NCBI GenBank assembly: GCA_050008715.1
Contig: JBEKMC010000122.1
Location: forward strand, 1-12,911
Direction: 5' to 3'
Length of the DNA: 12,911 bases
From: JAKACA01 sp050008715
GTDB lineage: Bacteria > Actinomycetota > Acidimicrobiia > Acidimicrobiales > Bog-793
The translations under genes were made by a program, and so were the position numbers. Under the pieces are notes generated by a model. The model had not been told where the DNA came from, did no database searches, and was given only the letters and a program-made list of their open reading frames with translations. Of the stretch, positions 1-6,473 are shown piece after piece (the stretch's first letter is position 1; every line of letters starts with the position of its first letter).

Positions 1-600
1 CTCGGGGCCGAGATCGACCGCTCCCTGCGGTACGGCCACCCGCTCGTCGTCATTCTGGCAGACGTCGACCTCCTCAAGGCCTTCAATGACGCACACGGCC
101 ATCAGGCCGGCGACGCTGCGCTCGCGGAGGTGGGGTCCGTCCTTATGAAGTGTCTTCGGAGCTCGGACACGGTCGCCCGGATCGGCGGCGACGAGTTCGC
201 CATCATCCTGCCGGAGACGCAGCTGGAGGCCGCTGGCCGCGAGGTGATCGGCTACCGGGTGATCGGCCACCGGGCGATTGGCGGTGATGCCGTTTCCGTG
301 GCGCAGAGAGTGCTGGCGGCACTCGCCGAACGTGACGACATCGGCGTCTCGCTCAGCCTCGGTCTCGCCGCTCTTGATCCCGCGGAGCCCACGACCCGGA
401 GGATCGTCCACGATGCAGACGCCGCCCTGTACCGCGCCAAGGCCGATGGCGGCCGATCGGTTGCGGTCTCCTCCCCCGAGGCGCTCCGGGCACCGTCGTG
501 TGTCGAGGATCTGGCTGTGGTTTCGAGTCGGATGCGACCCGAAACCACAGCCACTTCCGGTGGTCCTGCGCCGGTCGGCTTCCAACGCCAAACCGGTTAG
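1..600 (+). CDS. Diguanylate cyclase, GGDEF domain (5'-partial)
   Basis: The reading frame is open from base 1, so the N-terminal part (probably a sensor or linker) lies outside the window. GGDEF proteins make the second messenger c-di-GMP from two GTP. Visible family features are the metal/GTP-binding stretch DVDLLKAFND with a following GHQAGD (bases 61-117), an intact GGDEF signature (bases 184-198), and RSSD exactly five residues before it, which matches the RxxD inhibitory I-site for product feedback. The C-terminal DADAALYRAKADG segment is also typical. The enzyme therefore looks active. Two oddities stand out. An insertion of about 16 residues follows LPETQLEAAG and is made of 15-bp repeats. 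The last 40 or so residues, after the domain end near base 475, are not family-like and run through a strong inverted repeat to a TAG at 598-600. That tail could be read-through sequence created by a rearrangement. Confidence 0.9.
   Translation, partial: LGAEIDRSLRYGHPLVVILADVDLLKAFNDAHGHQAGDAALAEVGSVLMKCLRSSDTVARIGGDEFAIILPETQLEAAGREVIGYRVIGHRAIGGDAVSVAQRVLAALAERDDIGVSLSLGLAALDPAEPTTRRIVHDADAALYRAKADGGRSVAVSSPEALRAPSCVEDLAVVSSRMRPETTATSGGPAPVGFQRQTG
244..288 (+). repeat. 15-bp tandem repeat inside the GGDEF domain
   Basis: Two near-identical 15-bp units (GTGATCGGCTACCGG at 244-258 and GTGATCGGCCACCGG at 259-273) are followed by a degenerate third unit (274-288). They encode VIGYR-VIGHR-AIGGD. 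The unit length keeps the frame. The insert lies between the GGDEF strand-loop and the next conserved helix, a place where family members normally have no extra residues. Confidence 0.75.
512..553. repeat. Long inverted repeat / hairpin at the GGDEF-methyltransferase junction
   Basis: A perfect 14-bp inverted repeat (TGGCTGTGGTTTCG at 512-525, complement at 540-553) encloses a second 4-bp stem, GTCG/CGAC (527-530 and 535-538), with a GATG loop. Only one mismatched position (A526/C539) separates the two stems. As RNA it would form one long hairpin. No T-tract follows, so it is not a canonical intrinsic terminator. It could be a U-less actinobacterial terminator, a small palindromic element, or a scar of the rearrangement that joined the two genes. 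Confidence 0.7.
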
Positions 601-1113
601 CCGCGGGCATCTCTCCGGCATCGTGCGGGCGCCCGCGTCATCGCCATCGAGCTCCACGACGAGCGTGCCCGCCTGCTGAGGGAGCGTTTCCGGGGCGAGC
701 CGGTGGTGGTCGTAGTGGCCGACGCCAGCGATCTGCGGCTACCGCGCAGGCCCTTCCGGGTGGTCGCGAACCCTCCATTCGCCATCACGACGGCGCTCCT
801 GCGGCGCCTGCTGGCGCCCGGGAGCCGACTCGTGCGCGCCGATCTCGTCGTTCCTCGTCACGTCGCCGAGCGGTGGACGTCGCCGGCGGCGCCGGCGAGG
901 CACCGATGGAACGACGAGTTCCGGCTGGGCGTCGTGCGACCGCTGCCGGACCGTGCCTTTCGGCCACCGGCCACGATGAGCACGGTGATCCTGCGTATCG
1001 AGGCTCGCCGCCCGGTGCGTGGGCTCAGTGCCGGATCAGGTGCTCGACACCACCGGCGCGGGCAACGACGACCTCGTGCACCAGCGCTGGTGGGAACAAG
1101 CCGTGACCGATGA
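601..1113 (+). pseudogene. Erm/KsgA-like rRNA adenine N6-methyltransferase, 5'-truncated
   Basis: The frame that follows the GGDEF stop codon reads AGARVIAIELHDERARLLRERF (625 on), then an ADASDLRLP acidic loop, then VVANPPFAITTALLRRLL (motif IV NPPF, near 760-813), and a C-terminal FRPPATMSTVILRIEARRP. This is the SAM-dependent rRNA adenine dimethyltransferase family, which modifies 16S or 23S rRNA. The N-terminal 50-60 residues, including the glycine-rich SAM motif I, are absent. The sequence upstream is GGDEF tail and hairpin, and no start codon precedes the conserved part in frame (first candidate GTG at 703). The +2 frame at 599-628 reads SRGHLSGIVR, which could be a frameshifted remnant of the preceding helix. 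The gene therefore looks truncated and probably inactive. Its 3' end overlaps rpiA on the opposite strand by 89 bp. Erm and KsgA subfamilies cannot be separated from this fragment. Confidence 0.7.
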
Positions 1114-1687
1114 CACCGGGCGTGCCACTGAGGCGCGCCGACATCGCCACCGGATCGCCGAGCTCGCCGTAGAGGTCGGCGATCACGCCGCCGTCGGGGG
1201 ACGGCGCGACACCGCGCAACCGGCACTCCCCCAATGCCGTAAGGGCCTTCAGGGTCGCCTCCAGCCCGAAACCCAACAGCTCCATCGGCACCGGTCCCCC
1301 CACCACCTCCACGAGCTTGTCGTGGGACACGATCACCACGAAGCGATCGGCTGCCGCCGCCACGATCTTCTCCCTCGTATGAGCGCCGCCACCTCCTTTC
1401 ACGAGCCAGAAGTCGCTGGCCACCTGGTCCGCGCCATCGATGGCGATGTCGAGCCGATCCAACCGGTCGAACGGCTCGATCCGGAGCCCGTGGGCACGGC
1501 CGGTCGTCTCGGTGGCCGCCGAGGTCGCCACACAGACGATGTCGAGGCGGCGGGCGGCAAGTGCGGTCAGCAGGAAGGCGACCGTCGATCCGCTGCCGAG
1601 GCCGACGCGCATGCCGTCCTCGACGATTGCGGCGGCAGATTCCGCCGCCAGGCGTTTCTCGGCGTCGAGCGATTCGGGCACCTGCAT
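1025..1687 (-). CDS. rpiA: Ribose-5-phosphate isomerase A
   Basis: RpiA interconverts ribose-5-phosphate and ribulose-5-phosphate in the cytosolic non-oxidative pentose phosphate pathway. The 220-residue protein has the usual length. It carries the phosphate-binding VGLGSGST motif near residues 28-35, the catalytic-region DGADQ (about 84-88), KGGGGAHTREK (about 96-106, with the conserved Lys and Glu), and the C-terminal GVIGHGLF (about 191-198). The ATG at 1685-1687 begins the conserved N-terminus (LDAEKRLAAESAAAIVEDG), so the start is well supported. It is transcribed divergently from the YihY-family gene with only 36 bp between the start codons. Its 3' end overlaps the tail of the truncated methyltransferase reading frame. 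Nothing in it looks damaged. Confidence 0.95.
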   Translation of the reverse strand: MQVPESLDAEKRLAAESAAAIVEDGMRVGLGSGSTVAFLLTALAARRLDIVCVATSAATETTGRAHGLRIEPFDRLDRLDIAIDGADQVASDFWLVKGGGGAHTREKIVAAAADRFVVIVSHDKLVEVVGGPVPMELLGFGLEATLKALTALGECRLRGVAPSPDGGVIADLYGELGDPVAMSARLSGTPGVIGHGLFPPALVHEVVVARAGGVEHLIRH

Positions 1688-1696
1688 CGACCGGCG

Positions 1697-1724
1697 ACGT
1701 TACATCGGGCAGGATCACGTGCAA
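1697..1724 (-). promoter_or_regulatory. Candidate rpiA promoter
   Basis: On the minus strand a TTGCAC box (1719-1724) lies 16 bp from a TAACGT box (1697-1702), which ends 9 bp before the rpiA ATG. No Shine-Dalgarno fits in the gap, so the message would be leaderless or nearly so. The -35 match is only partial. Confidence 0.3.
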
Positions 1725-2689
1725 TGAATCCCGGGAGATCGCACCACCGGAGGCCCGATCGCCGGAGACCCCATGGCCGGCGACCCCATGGCCGGCGACC
1801 GGCGGCTTCGCCCCGGCAGTGGGCACGGCGCCTGGTCACGGTGTCGAGGCGCACCGTGGCAGAGGTGCTTGCCGACCGCGTCACCACGATTGCCGGAAGC
1901 TTGGCGTTCCACTGGTTCCTCGCCATCTTCCCTGCCGCCGTGGCGCTGATCGGCATTGCGGGGCTCGTCGGGCTCTCGCCAGGGACGCTCCACAGCATCT
2001 TGCACGGTGTCGGCACGCTCATGCCGTCCCAGACGTCCCAGATCCTCTCCCAGGCCCTCACGCACCACTCGACCCGGGGCACGAGCCGGCTCGAAGTGGT
2101 GATCGGCATTCTCGTCGCAGTCTGGAGCGCCACCGAGGCAATGGCGGCGCTCCAGATCGGGCTCGACGTCGCCTACGAGGTGAAGAAGGACCGCGGCTAT
2201 TTCGGCAGGCGGGCGATGGCCGTTCCCTTGCTCGTGTTGACGCTCGTGCTCGGCGGAGGCGCCTCCACGTTGCTCGTCTTGGGAGATCCGATCCGCTCGC
2301 TGCTCCCGGCTCACTTCCCGCTCGTCGCTCCTGCGGCCAGCGCCGCCTGGGCAGCGGTGCGATGGGGAGGCGCCCTGGTTCTCATCATGCTCCTGCTCTC
2401 GACGTACTACGCCGTCGGCCCCCGGCGCACCCACTTCCGTTGGCAATGGATCACGGCCGGCAGCGTCGTGGCGACCCTCGGCTGGCTCGCAGCATCGGCC
2501 GCCTTCTCGCTCTATCTCAACCGGTTCGGCGACGAGACGCGCAGCTATGGCGCCTTCGCCGACGTGGCCGTGCTCCTTCTCTGGTTGTACCTCACGGGTC
2601 TCGCCGTGCTCATCGGCGCCGAAGTGAACAGCGAAGCAGAGAAGACCGCAGCACTCCCCCACCCTGCTGACCTACCCTCGGCTCCGTGA
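1724..2689 (+). CDS. YihY/BrkB-family inner-membrane protein
   Basis: A multi-pass integral membrane protein of 321 residues in the YihY/virulence factor BrkB family (often annotated, without proof, as ribonuclease BN). Its biochemical role is not established. About six hydrophobic segments can be read: near residues 56-83 (SLAFHWFLAIFPAAVALIGI), 125-148, 165-185, 200-230, 243-262 and 278-305. The family hallmark C-terminus YGAFADVAVLLLWLYLTGLA, then LIGAEVNSEAEK, is intact. The ATG at 1724 has at best a weak AGG ten bases upstream. An in-frame GTG at 1841 would remove the Arg-rich N-terminal tail and start close to the conserved region, so the true start is uncertain. The tail includes a 15-bp tandem repeat. 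The stop codon overlaps the GTG of the exonuclease gene (GTGA), suggesting co-transcription. Confidence 0.85.
   Translation: MNPGRSHHRRPDRRRPHGRRPHGRRPAASPRQWARRLVTVSRRTVAEVLADRVTTIAGSLAFHWFLAIFPAAVALIGIAGLVGLSPGTLHSILHGVGTLMPSQTSQILSQALTHHSTRGTSRLEVVIGILVAVWSATEAMAALQIGLDVAYEVKKDRGYFGRRAMAVPLLVLTLVLGGGASTLLVLGDPIRSLLPAHFPLVAPAASAAWAAVRWGGALVLIMLLLSTYYAVGPRRTHFRWQWITAGSVVATLGWLAASAAFSLYLNRFGDETRSYGAFADVAVLLLWLYLTGLAVLIGAEVNSEAEKTAALPHPADLPSAP
1754..1798 (+). repeat. 15-bp tandem repeat encoding an Arg-rich tail
   Basis: Two perfect copies of CCCCATGGCCGGCGA (1769-1783 and 1784-1798) follow a degenerate copy (1754-1768). They encode PDRRR-PHGRR-PHGRR in the putative cytoplasmic N-terminus of the YihY-family protein. 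If translation actually starts at 1841, the repeat would be in the leader instead. Confidence 0.8.
2673..2678 (+). promoter_or_regulatory. Candidate leaderless -10 box for the exonuclease
   Basis: TACCCT (2673-2678) ends seven bases before the GTG at 2686, with no Shine-Dalgarno between. This TANNNT-N7-start layout is typical of leaderless actinobacterial transcripts and places transcription start at the first base of the start codon. It lies inside the end of the YihY-family gene. The same geometry recurs at 6461. Confidence 0.45.
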
Positions 2690-3479
2690 TCGTCCACCTC
2701 GTCGACGGGACGTACGAGTTGTTTCGGCAGTTCTTCGGCCAGCGCCGGCAAGCCAGGCTTGCGGTCGACGGTAAGGAAATCGGTGCCACCTGGGGAGTCG
2801 TCGCCTCCGTCGTGTCCATGCTCGAGTCCGGCGAGCGCCACATCGGCGTCGCCACCGACCACGTCATCGAGTCGTTCCGCAATGATCTGTGGCCCGGCTA
2901 CAAGACGGGCGTCGGGCAGACGACGCCCTCGCGTCGGCTGCCGCCGTCTGCGCCGCCGACGGGGACGTCGACCAGGTCGTCATCTGGACGCCGGACAAGG
3001 ATCTGGGCCAATGCGTCGTCGAACAGCGAGTCGTGCAGTTCGACCGCCGCAAGCGCCTCGTCATCGACGCCGCCGGAGTCCACGAGAAGTTCGGCGTGTG
3101 GCCTGCGTCGATCCCGGACTGGCTGGCGCTCGTCGGTGACAGTGCGGACGGTTTCCCAGGGATCCCGGGGTGGGGCAAGCAGTCCGCCGCCACCGTGCTC
3201 GACCACTACGACAGGATCGAGGACATCCCCCGCGACGCCGGCTCTTGGGACCCGGGCATCGCCCGACGTGTGAGGGCCTCAGCCCTCGCGGCTGCCCTCG
3301 CCGAGGGCATGGAGCTGGCGTTGCTGTTCCGGGAGCTCGCCCGGCTGGTCGTCGAGCCGTCCTTGCTCGACTCCGCCGGCGATCTCGCCTGGACGGGAGC
3401 CACCTCAGACTTCGAGACGGTGTGCGCCTACCTCGACGACCCCGCCCTCGCCGAACGGGCGGCGGCGCTGGCACCGTAG
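2686..3479 (+). pseudogene. Stand-alone 5'-3' exonuclease (PolA-N/flap nuclease family), frameshifted with internal deletion
   Basis: Two reading frames together match one actinobacterial 5'-3' exonuclease, which degrades DNA or flaps 5' to 3' with divalent metal. Frame one (2686 to about 2910) gives IVHLVDGTYELFRQFF, then GVATDHVIESFRNDLWPGYKTG. A second frame (about 2913-3479) gives ADDALASAAAV, the metal-site segment IWTPDKDLGQCV, and the helix-3-turn-helix SIPDWLALVGDSADGFPGIPGWG. Between YKTG and ADDALA, relatives normally carry about 30 residues (the helical arch that grips the 5' end) and a Glu before ADD. Here that stretch is missing and the frame changes at about 2908-2916. The span is 794 bp, not a multiple of three. 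Either the gene is a recent pseudogene or the assembly lost roughly 90 bp here. Every other catalytic Asp segment is preserved, so decay would be young. The GTG start overlaps the upstream stop codon. Confidence 0.85.
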
Positions 3480-3489
3480 TGCCGGCGCC
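3464..3489. terminator. Candidate U-less hairpin terminator
   Basis: GGCGCTGGCA (3464-3473) pairs with TGCCGGCGCC (3480-3489), nine Watson-Crick pairs and one G-U, around a six-base loop that contains the exonuclease TAG stop. No T-run follows. The position between convergent genes favours a bidirectional terminator role. Confidence 0.45.
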
Positions 3490-3512
3490 CCGCCCGTCAG
3501 CCCTGGGCAGGC

Positions 3513-4085
3513 TCAGTAGCCGTATCCCCCGCCGCTCGACGTCGTCGTCGTGACGGTGCCGCTCGAACCGGAGCCGCTCGTGGCGACAGACCAGTCCGGG
3601 ATGCCGACGCCGTTGGCCTGTCCCGGCGCCGTGTCGCCGGAGAACGTGTAGAGGGGCGAGCCCTTGTACGTCACCTGAACTTGGCCGCCGGGCCGCGTCT
3701 CGGTCGCGAGACCGCTCATGGCCGAGAGATGGCTGCCGGAGGGTACGAGCAGCGGGGGCCATGTCGTCGTGCACGCGCCCGTACAGGCGATCTTGCCGGG
3801 CTTGTCGAGGGCGAACTGGTAGAGCGTGAAGCCCTTCGTGTCGACGAGGGCGGCTTTCCCCGCCACCGTCGTGGCCGTCACCGTCACCGTCCCGCTCCCA
3901 GTTGCCGAGGTCGTGGTGGGACCTCCGCCGGGGGCGACCGTCGTCGTCGTCGTTGCGGCGCTCGACGAACCGCACGCGGCGGCCACGAGCCCGATCCCTG
4001 CCATAGCACAGGCGAGCTTCAAGCGGCGACCGAGGCGACCCGCCGAGCGGGCACCCTGCGTGGGGTGCGAGGACCGTGTGACCAT
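3513..4085 (-). CDS. Secreted lipoprotein with Yx(FWY)xxD repeats (COG4315-like)
   Basis: A 190-residue exported protein of unknown function. A basic N-terminus and hydrophobic stretch end in a lipobox (GLVAAAC-GSSS), so it should be lipidated on Cys and anchored outside the membrane. A Thr/Gly-rich linker follows. The mature domain has two copies of the family motif, LYQFALD and LYTFSGD, the first followed by a C-x3-C pair (CTGAC) and TWPPLLVP, the second by GQANGVGIPDWSVAT. The C-terminus is low-complexity Ser/Thr/Gly/Tyr. The ATG at 4083-4085 is chosen because AAGGAG lies seven bases upstream; a GTG further out (4101-4103) would overlap upstream of that ribosome site. It follows corA by 64 bp on the same strand. 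The family is widespread in actinobacteria without a proven role. Confidence 0.85.
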   Translation of the reverse strand: MVTRSSHPTQGARSAGRLGRRLKLACAMAGIGLVAAACGSSSAATTTTTVAPGGGPTTTSATGSGTVTVTATTVAGKAALVDTKGFTLYQFALDKPGKIACTGACTTTWPPLLVPSGSHLSAMSGLATETRPGGQVQVTYKGSPLYTFSGDTAPGQANGVGIPDWSVATSGSGSSGTVTTTTSSGGGYGY

Positions 4086-4092
4086 GTTCAAG

Positions 4093-4098
4093 CTCCTT
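4093..4098 (-). promoter_or_regulatory. Ribosome binding site deciding the lipoprotein start
   Basis: AAGGAG on the minus strand, seven bases before the ATG at 4085. It rules out the longer GTG start at 4103, which would place this site inside the coding region. Confidence 0.75.
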
Positions 4099-4149
4099 CT
4101 CACTGGCGTGACAGGACATACGCCGAACGAGGGCGGCGGGATTGCCCGT

Positions 4150-5109
4150 TCATATCCATCTCCGTTGCCGGAACATCCGCAGGAGGAGGAAGATCGCCAG
4201 CGCCTCCCCTCCGAGACCGAGGAGGGCGAATTGCCAGAAGCCGCCGATGCGGTTCACGAGCCAGGCGAAGTTCTGGCCGAAGAAGCCGGTGAGGAATGAC
4301 AACGGCAGGAAGATCGTGGCGATGACCGCCAGCTGTTTCATCACGTCGTTGAGCCGGTTGGAGACGGTCGACAGATGGGTGTCGACGGCGCTCGTGAGCA
4401 AGTCCCGGTAGCTGTCGACAAGGTCGCTCAGGCGGATGAGATGGTCGTACAGATCCCGGAAGTACCGCTCGGCGTCGTCGGTCATCCCCGGTAGGTCGCT
4501 TCCTCCGACGAGCACCGAGGCCATCATGTCGCGCTCGGGTGTGACCAGCTTTCGGAGGGAGATGAGTTGGCGCTTCATGGCGAACAGCGTCCCGACCTGG
4601 GCTTCGGTCGGCTCTTTGAGGATCGCTTCCTCCAGTTCGTCGATCTTGTCGTCGAAGCGCGCCATCACCGGGAAGTAACTGTCCACAAGGGCGTCCGCGA
4701 TCCGGTAGAGGAGCATGATGCTGCTGGCGGCGTCGTGATGGCGCCAGGCGACGGCTCGCTCCCGCACGGCGTCCATGACCTGGCAGGCGCCGCGACGCAC
4801 CGTCACGACGTAGTCGTCCGAGTACAGGACGTGCACTTCGGTGGAATGCGCCTCCTCGTCGGCGGCCCCGTACAGCACGAGCTGGGCGAAGTCGTCGTAG
4901 CGGTCGAGCTTCGGTCGCTGCCCGAAATGTTCGGCGTCTTCGATGGCGAGCGGGTGAAACCGGAAGACGTCGGTGAGCCACGCCACGCCGACATCGTCGA
5001 GATCGACGAGATCGAGCCAGAAGGACTTCTTCGATGCCACTGCCTGCATGACGGCCTCGGTATCCGCCTCGGCAGTGGAACCGTCCGACAAGACAAGGTG
5101 GGCCTGCAT
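4150..5109 (-). CDS. corA: CorA-family magnesium/divalent metal transporter
   Basis: A 319-residue CorA-type channel for Mg2+ (or Co2+/Ni2+), expected as a pentamer in the cytoplasmic membrane. The first 250 or so residues form the cytosolic funnel domain (FWLDLVDLDD, HPLAIEDAEHFGQRPKLDRYDDF) and the long stalk helix (about 200-255). Two C-terminal transmembrane helices follow, AVIATIFLPLSFLTGFFG and FWQFALLGLGGEALAIFLLL, ending in a basic RMFRQRRWI tail as usual. The signature loop after helix one is GQN, not the classical GMN; I recall this variant in actinobacterial relatives, but selectivity should not be assumed. The ATG at 5107-5109 lacks a Shine-Dalgarno; a GACAAT box six bases upstream suggests a leaderless message. 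It lies 41 bp after fumarylacetoacetase on the same strand. Confidence 0.9.
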   Translation of the reverse strand: MQAHLVLSDGSTAEADTEAVMQAVASKKSFWLDLVDLDDVGVAWLTDVFRFHPLAIEDAEHFGQRPKLDRYDDFAQLVLYGAADEEAHSTEVHVLYSDDYVVTVRRGACQVMDAVRERAVAWRHHDAASSIMLLYRIADALVDSYFPVMARFDDKIDELEEAILKEPTEAQVGTLFAMKRQLISLRKLVTPERDMMASVLVGGSDLPGMTDDAERYFRDLYDHLIRLSDLVDSYRDLLTSAVDTHLSTVSNRLNDVMKQLAVIATIFLPLSFLTGFFGQNFAWLVNRIGGFWQFALLGLGGEALAIFLLLRMFRQRRWI

Positions 5110-5150
5110 GCCCCGATTGTCGCGGCCAGCACGCCGCCGAGCGCGGACCC

Positions 5151-6377
5151 TCAGGCCGGCAGGATGGCGCCGGTCACCTCGCCGAGGCTGATGGGGGCAC
5201 CGGCGGTGCCCCTGGCGGTGCCCCGGATCGTGACGACGTCGCCGTCCTCGAGGAACGAGCGCTCGGACCCGTTGCCGAGGCGAACCGGCTCGGCTCCGTT
5301 CCAGCTCAGCTCGAGAAACGAGCCCCGCTCCCCCACCTCGGCCCCGCTCACCGTGCCGGACCCGTACAGGTCCCCGGTGCGGATGCTGGCGCCGTTCACC
5401 GTCAGGTGGGCCAGCTGCTGTGCGGGCGTCCAGTACATGCCGGAGAACGGGGGACGGCTCACGACCGTCCCGTTGCACTCGAGCTCGAGGCGCAGGTCGA
5501 GGCCCCACGGCTCACGGTCACGGAGGTAATCCTGTACCGGCGGGTCCCGCCGGGGCGGCTCACATCGTGCCGCCTGCACGGCCGCGAGCGGCACGACGAA
5601 GGGCGAGACCGAGGTGGCGAACGACTTCGCGAGGAACGGTCCGAGCGGCACGTACTCGAAGGCCTGAAGATCGCGGGCCGACCAGTCGTTCAGCAAGCAC
5701 AGCCCGAAGACGTGTTCGGAGAAGGCGCCGACCTCCACGCTCGTTCCCATTCGGCTTCCGACCCCGACGACGAAACCCACCTCCACCTCCACGTCGAGCC
5801 TCTCCGAAGGGCCGAACCTCGGTGCCGCATCCTCCGCCGACTTCCGTTGGCCCCGAGGCCGCCGGATGGCCGTGCCGGACACGACGACGGTGCCGGCGCG
5901 GCCGTGGTAGCCGATGGGCAGGTGTTTCCAGTTGGGGGTGAGTGGCTCGCTGCCCGGCCGCAGGATTCGCCCGACATTCACCGCGTGCTGCTCGGAGGAG
6001 TAGAAGTCGGCGTAGTCCGCCACCTCGAAGGGTAGGTGGAAGGCGACGTCCTGGCGCTGGTGCAGGTGAGGCTCGACGACCGCCCGGTTGGCCTCATGGG
6101 CGAGGAGCTCGGTGAGCCTCTCGCGAACGGCCGCCCAGACCGTCGGGCCCGCCGACATGAAGGAGTTCAGCACCGGCGCCGACAGCAAAGCGGCGTGATC
6201 GGGCGACAGCCCGGCTGCCGCCGCAGCGCCGGGCACGTCGAGAAGGAAGTCGCCGACGGCAACGCCCACACGTGGCTCTCCGCCTCGCTGAGCGCCCCGA
6301 TTCGGAGAGAACACGGCGTAGGGCAGATTCTCGATCGGGAAGAGCGAGTCCTCGGCTCCGGCGACGGCGCCACTCAC
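5151..6377 (-). CDS. fahA: Fumarylacetoacetase
   Basis: Hydrolyses 4-fumarylacetoacetate to fumarate and acetoacetate, the last step of tyrosine/phenylalanine (homogentisate) catabolism. The 408 residues match the full-length, two-domain family. Key residues seen: DYADFYSSEQH (121-131), where D124 corresponds to the metal ligand and H131 to the catalytic His of the mammalian enzyme; LPIGYHGRAGTVVVSG; RRPRGQ; LDVEVEVGFVVG with the two Glu metal ligands; NDWSARD with the Asp ligand and EYVPLGPFLAKSF; and the C-terminal YWTPAQQLAHLTVNG and GSGTVSG. The GTG at 6375-6377 is chosen because GGAGGG lies seven bases upstream. No homogentisate dioxygenase or 4-hydroxyphenylpyruvate dioxygenase is in the window, so the rest of the pathway must be elsewhere. 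It diverges from the GlcD-type gene across a 96-bp gap. Confidence 0.95.
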   Translation of the reverse strand: MSGAVAGAEDSLFPIENLPYAVFSPNRGAQRGGEPRVGVAVGDFLLDVPGAAAAAGLSPDHAALLSAPVLNSFMSAGPTVWAAVRERLTELLAHEANRAVVEPHLHQRQDVAFHLPFEVADYADFYSSEQHAVNVGRILRPGSEPLTPNWKHLPIGYHGRAGTVVVSGTAIRRPRGQRKSAEDAAPRFGPSERLDVEVEVGFVVGVGSRMGTSVEVGAFSEHVFGLCLLNDWSARDLQAFEYVPLGPFLAKSFATSVSPFVVPLAAVQAARCEPPRRDPPVQDYLRDREPWGLDLRLELECNGTVVSRPPFSGMYWTPAQQLAHLTVNGASIRTGDLYGSGTVSGAEVGERGSFLELSWNGAEPVRLGNGSERSFLEDGDVVTIRGTARGTAGAPISLGEVTGAILPA

Positions 6378-6384
6378 CCGGCGT

Positions 6385-6390
6385 CCCTCC
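6385..6390 (-). promoter_or_regulatory. Ribosome binding site for fumarylacetoacetase
   Basis: GGAGGG on the minus strand, seven bases before the GTG at 6377. It decides the start among several possible upstream initiation codons in the long open frame. Confidence 0.7.
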
Positions 6391-6420
6391 ACAGGCGTCG
6401 TGCGCGGCTCACGGAGCTCG

Positions 6421-6466
6421 ATCGTAGGGGCGCGTTCTGGCCGGCGCCCTCCCGACGCCGTAGCCT
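6421..6466. promoter_or_regulatory. Divergent promoter region between fahA and the glcD-type gene
   Basis: On the plus strand TAGCCT (6461-6466) ends seven bases before the GTG at 6474, a leaderless -10 layout identical to that at 2673. On the minus strand TACGAT (6421-6426) lies about 43 bp before the fahA GTG and is a plausible -10 box for a leadered message. Neither has a convincing -35 box. No clear operator palindrome was seen. Confidence 0.4.
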
Positions 6467-6473
6467 CGCCGGG

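Noticed and set aside
512..553. Erm-type translational attenuator leader
   Set aside because: No short leader peptide and no intact methyltransferase start follow the hairpin, so the attenuation model has nothing to regulate.
858..1826. Long minus-strand open frame overlapping rpiA in another frame
   Set aside because: Its translation is low-complexity Arg/Gly-rich and it overlays the clear RpiA gene; this is a high-GC shadow.
1715..2662. Minus-strand open frame opposite the YihY-family gene
   Set aside because: It is rich in Glu/Arg/His with no recognisable motif, while the plus strand carries well-conserved membrane segments.
3061..4119. Minus-strand frame spanning the exonuclease and the lipoprotein
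   Set aside because: The Arg-rich translation lacks family features and conflicts with two recognised genes.
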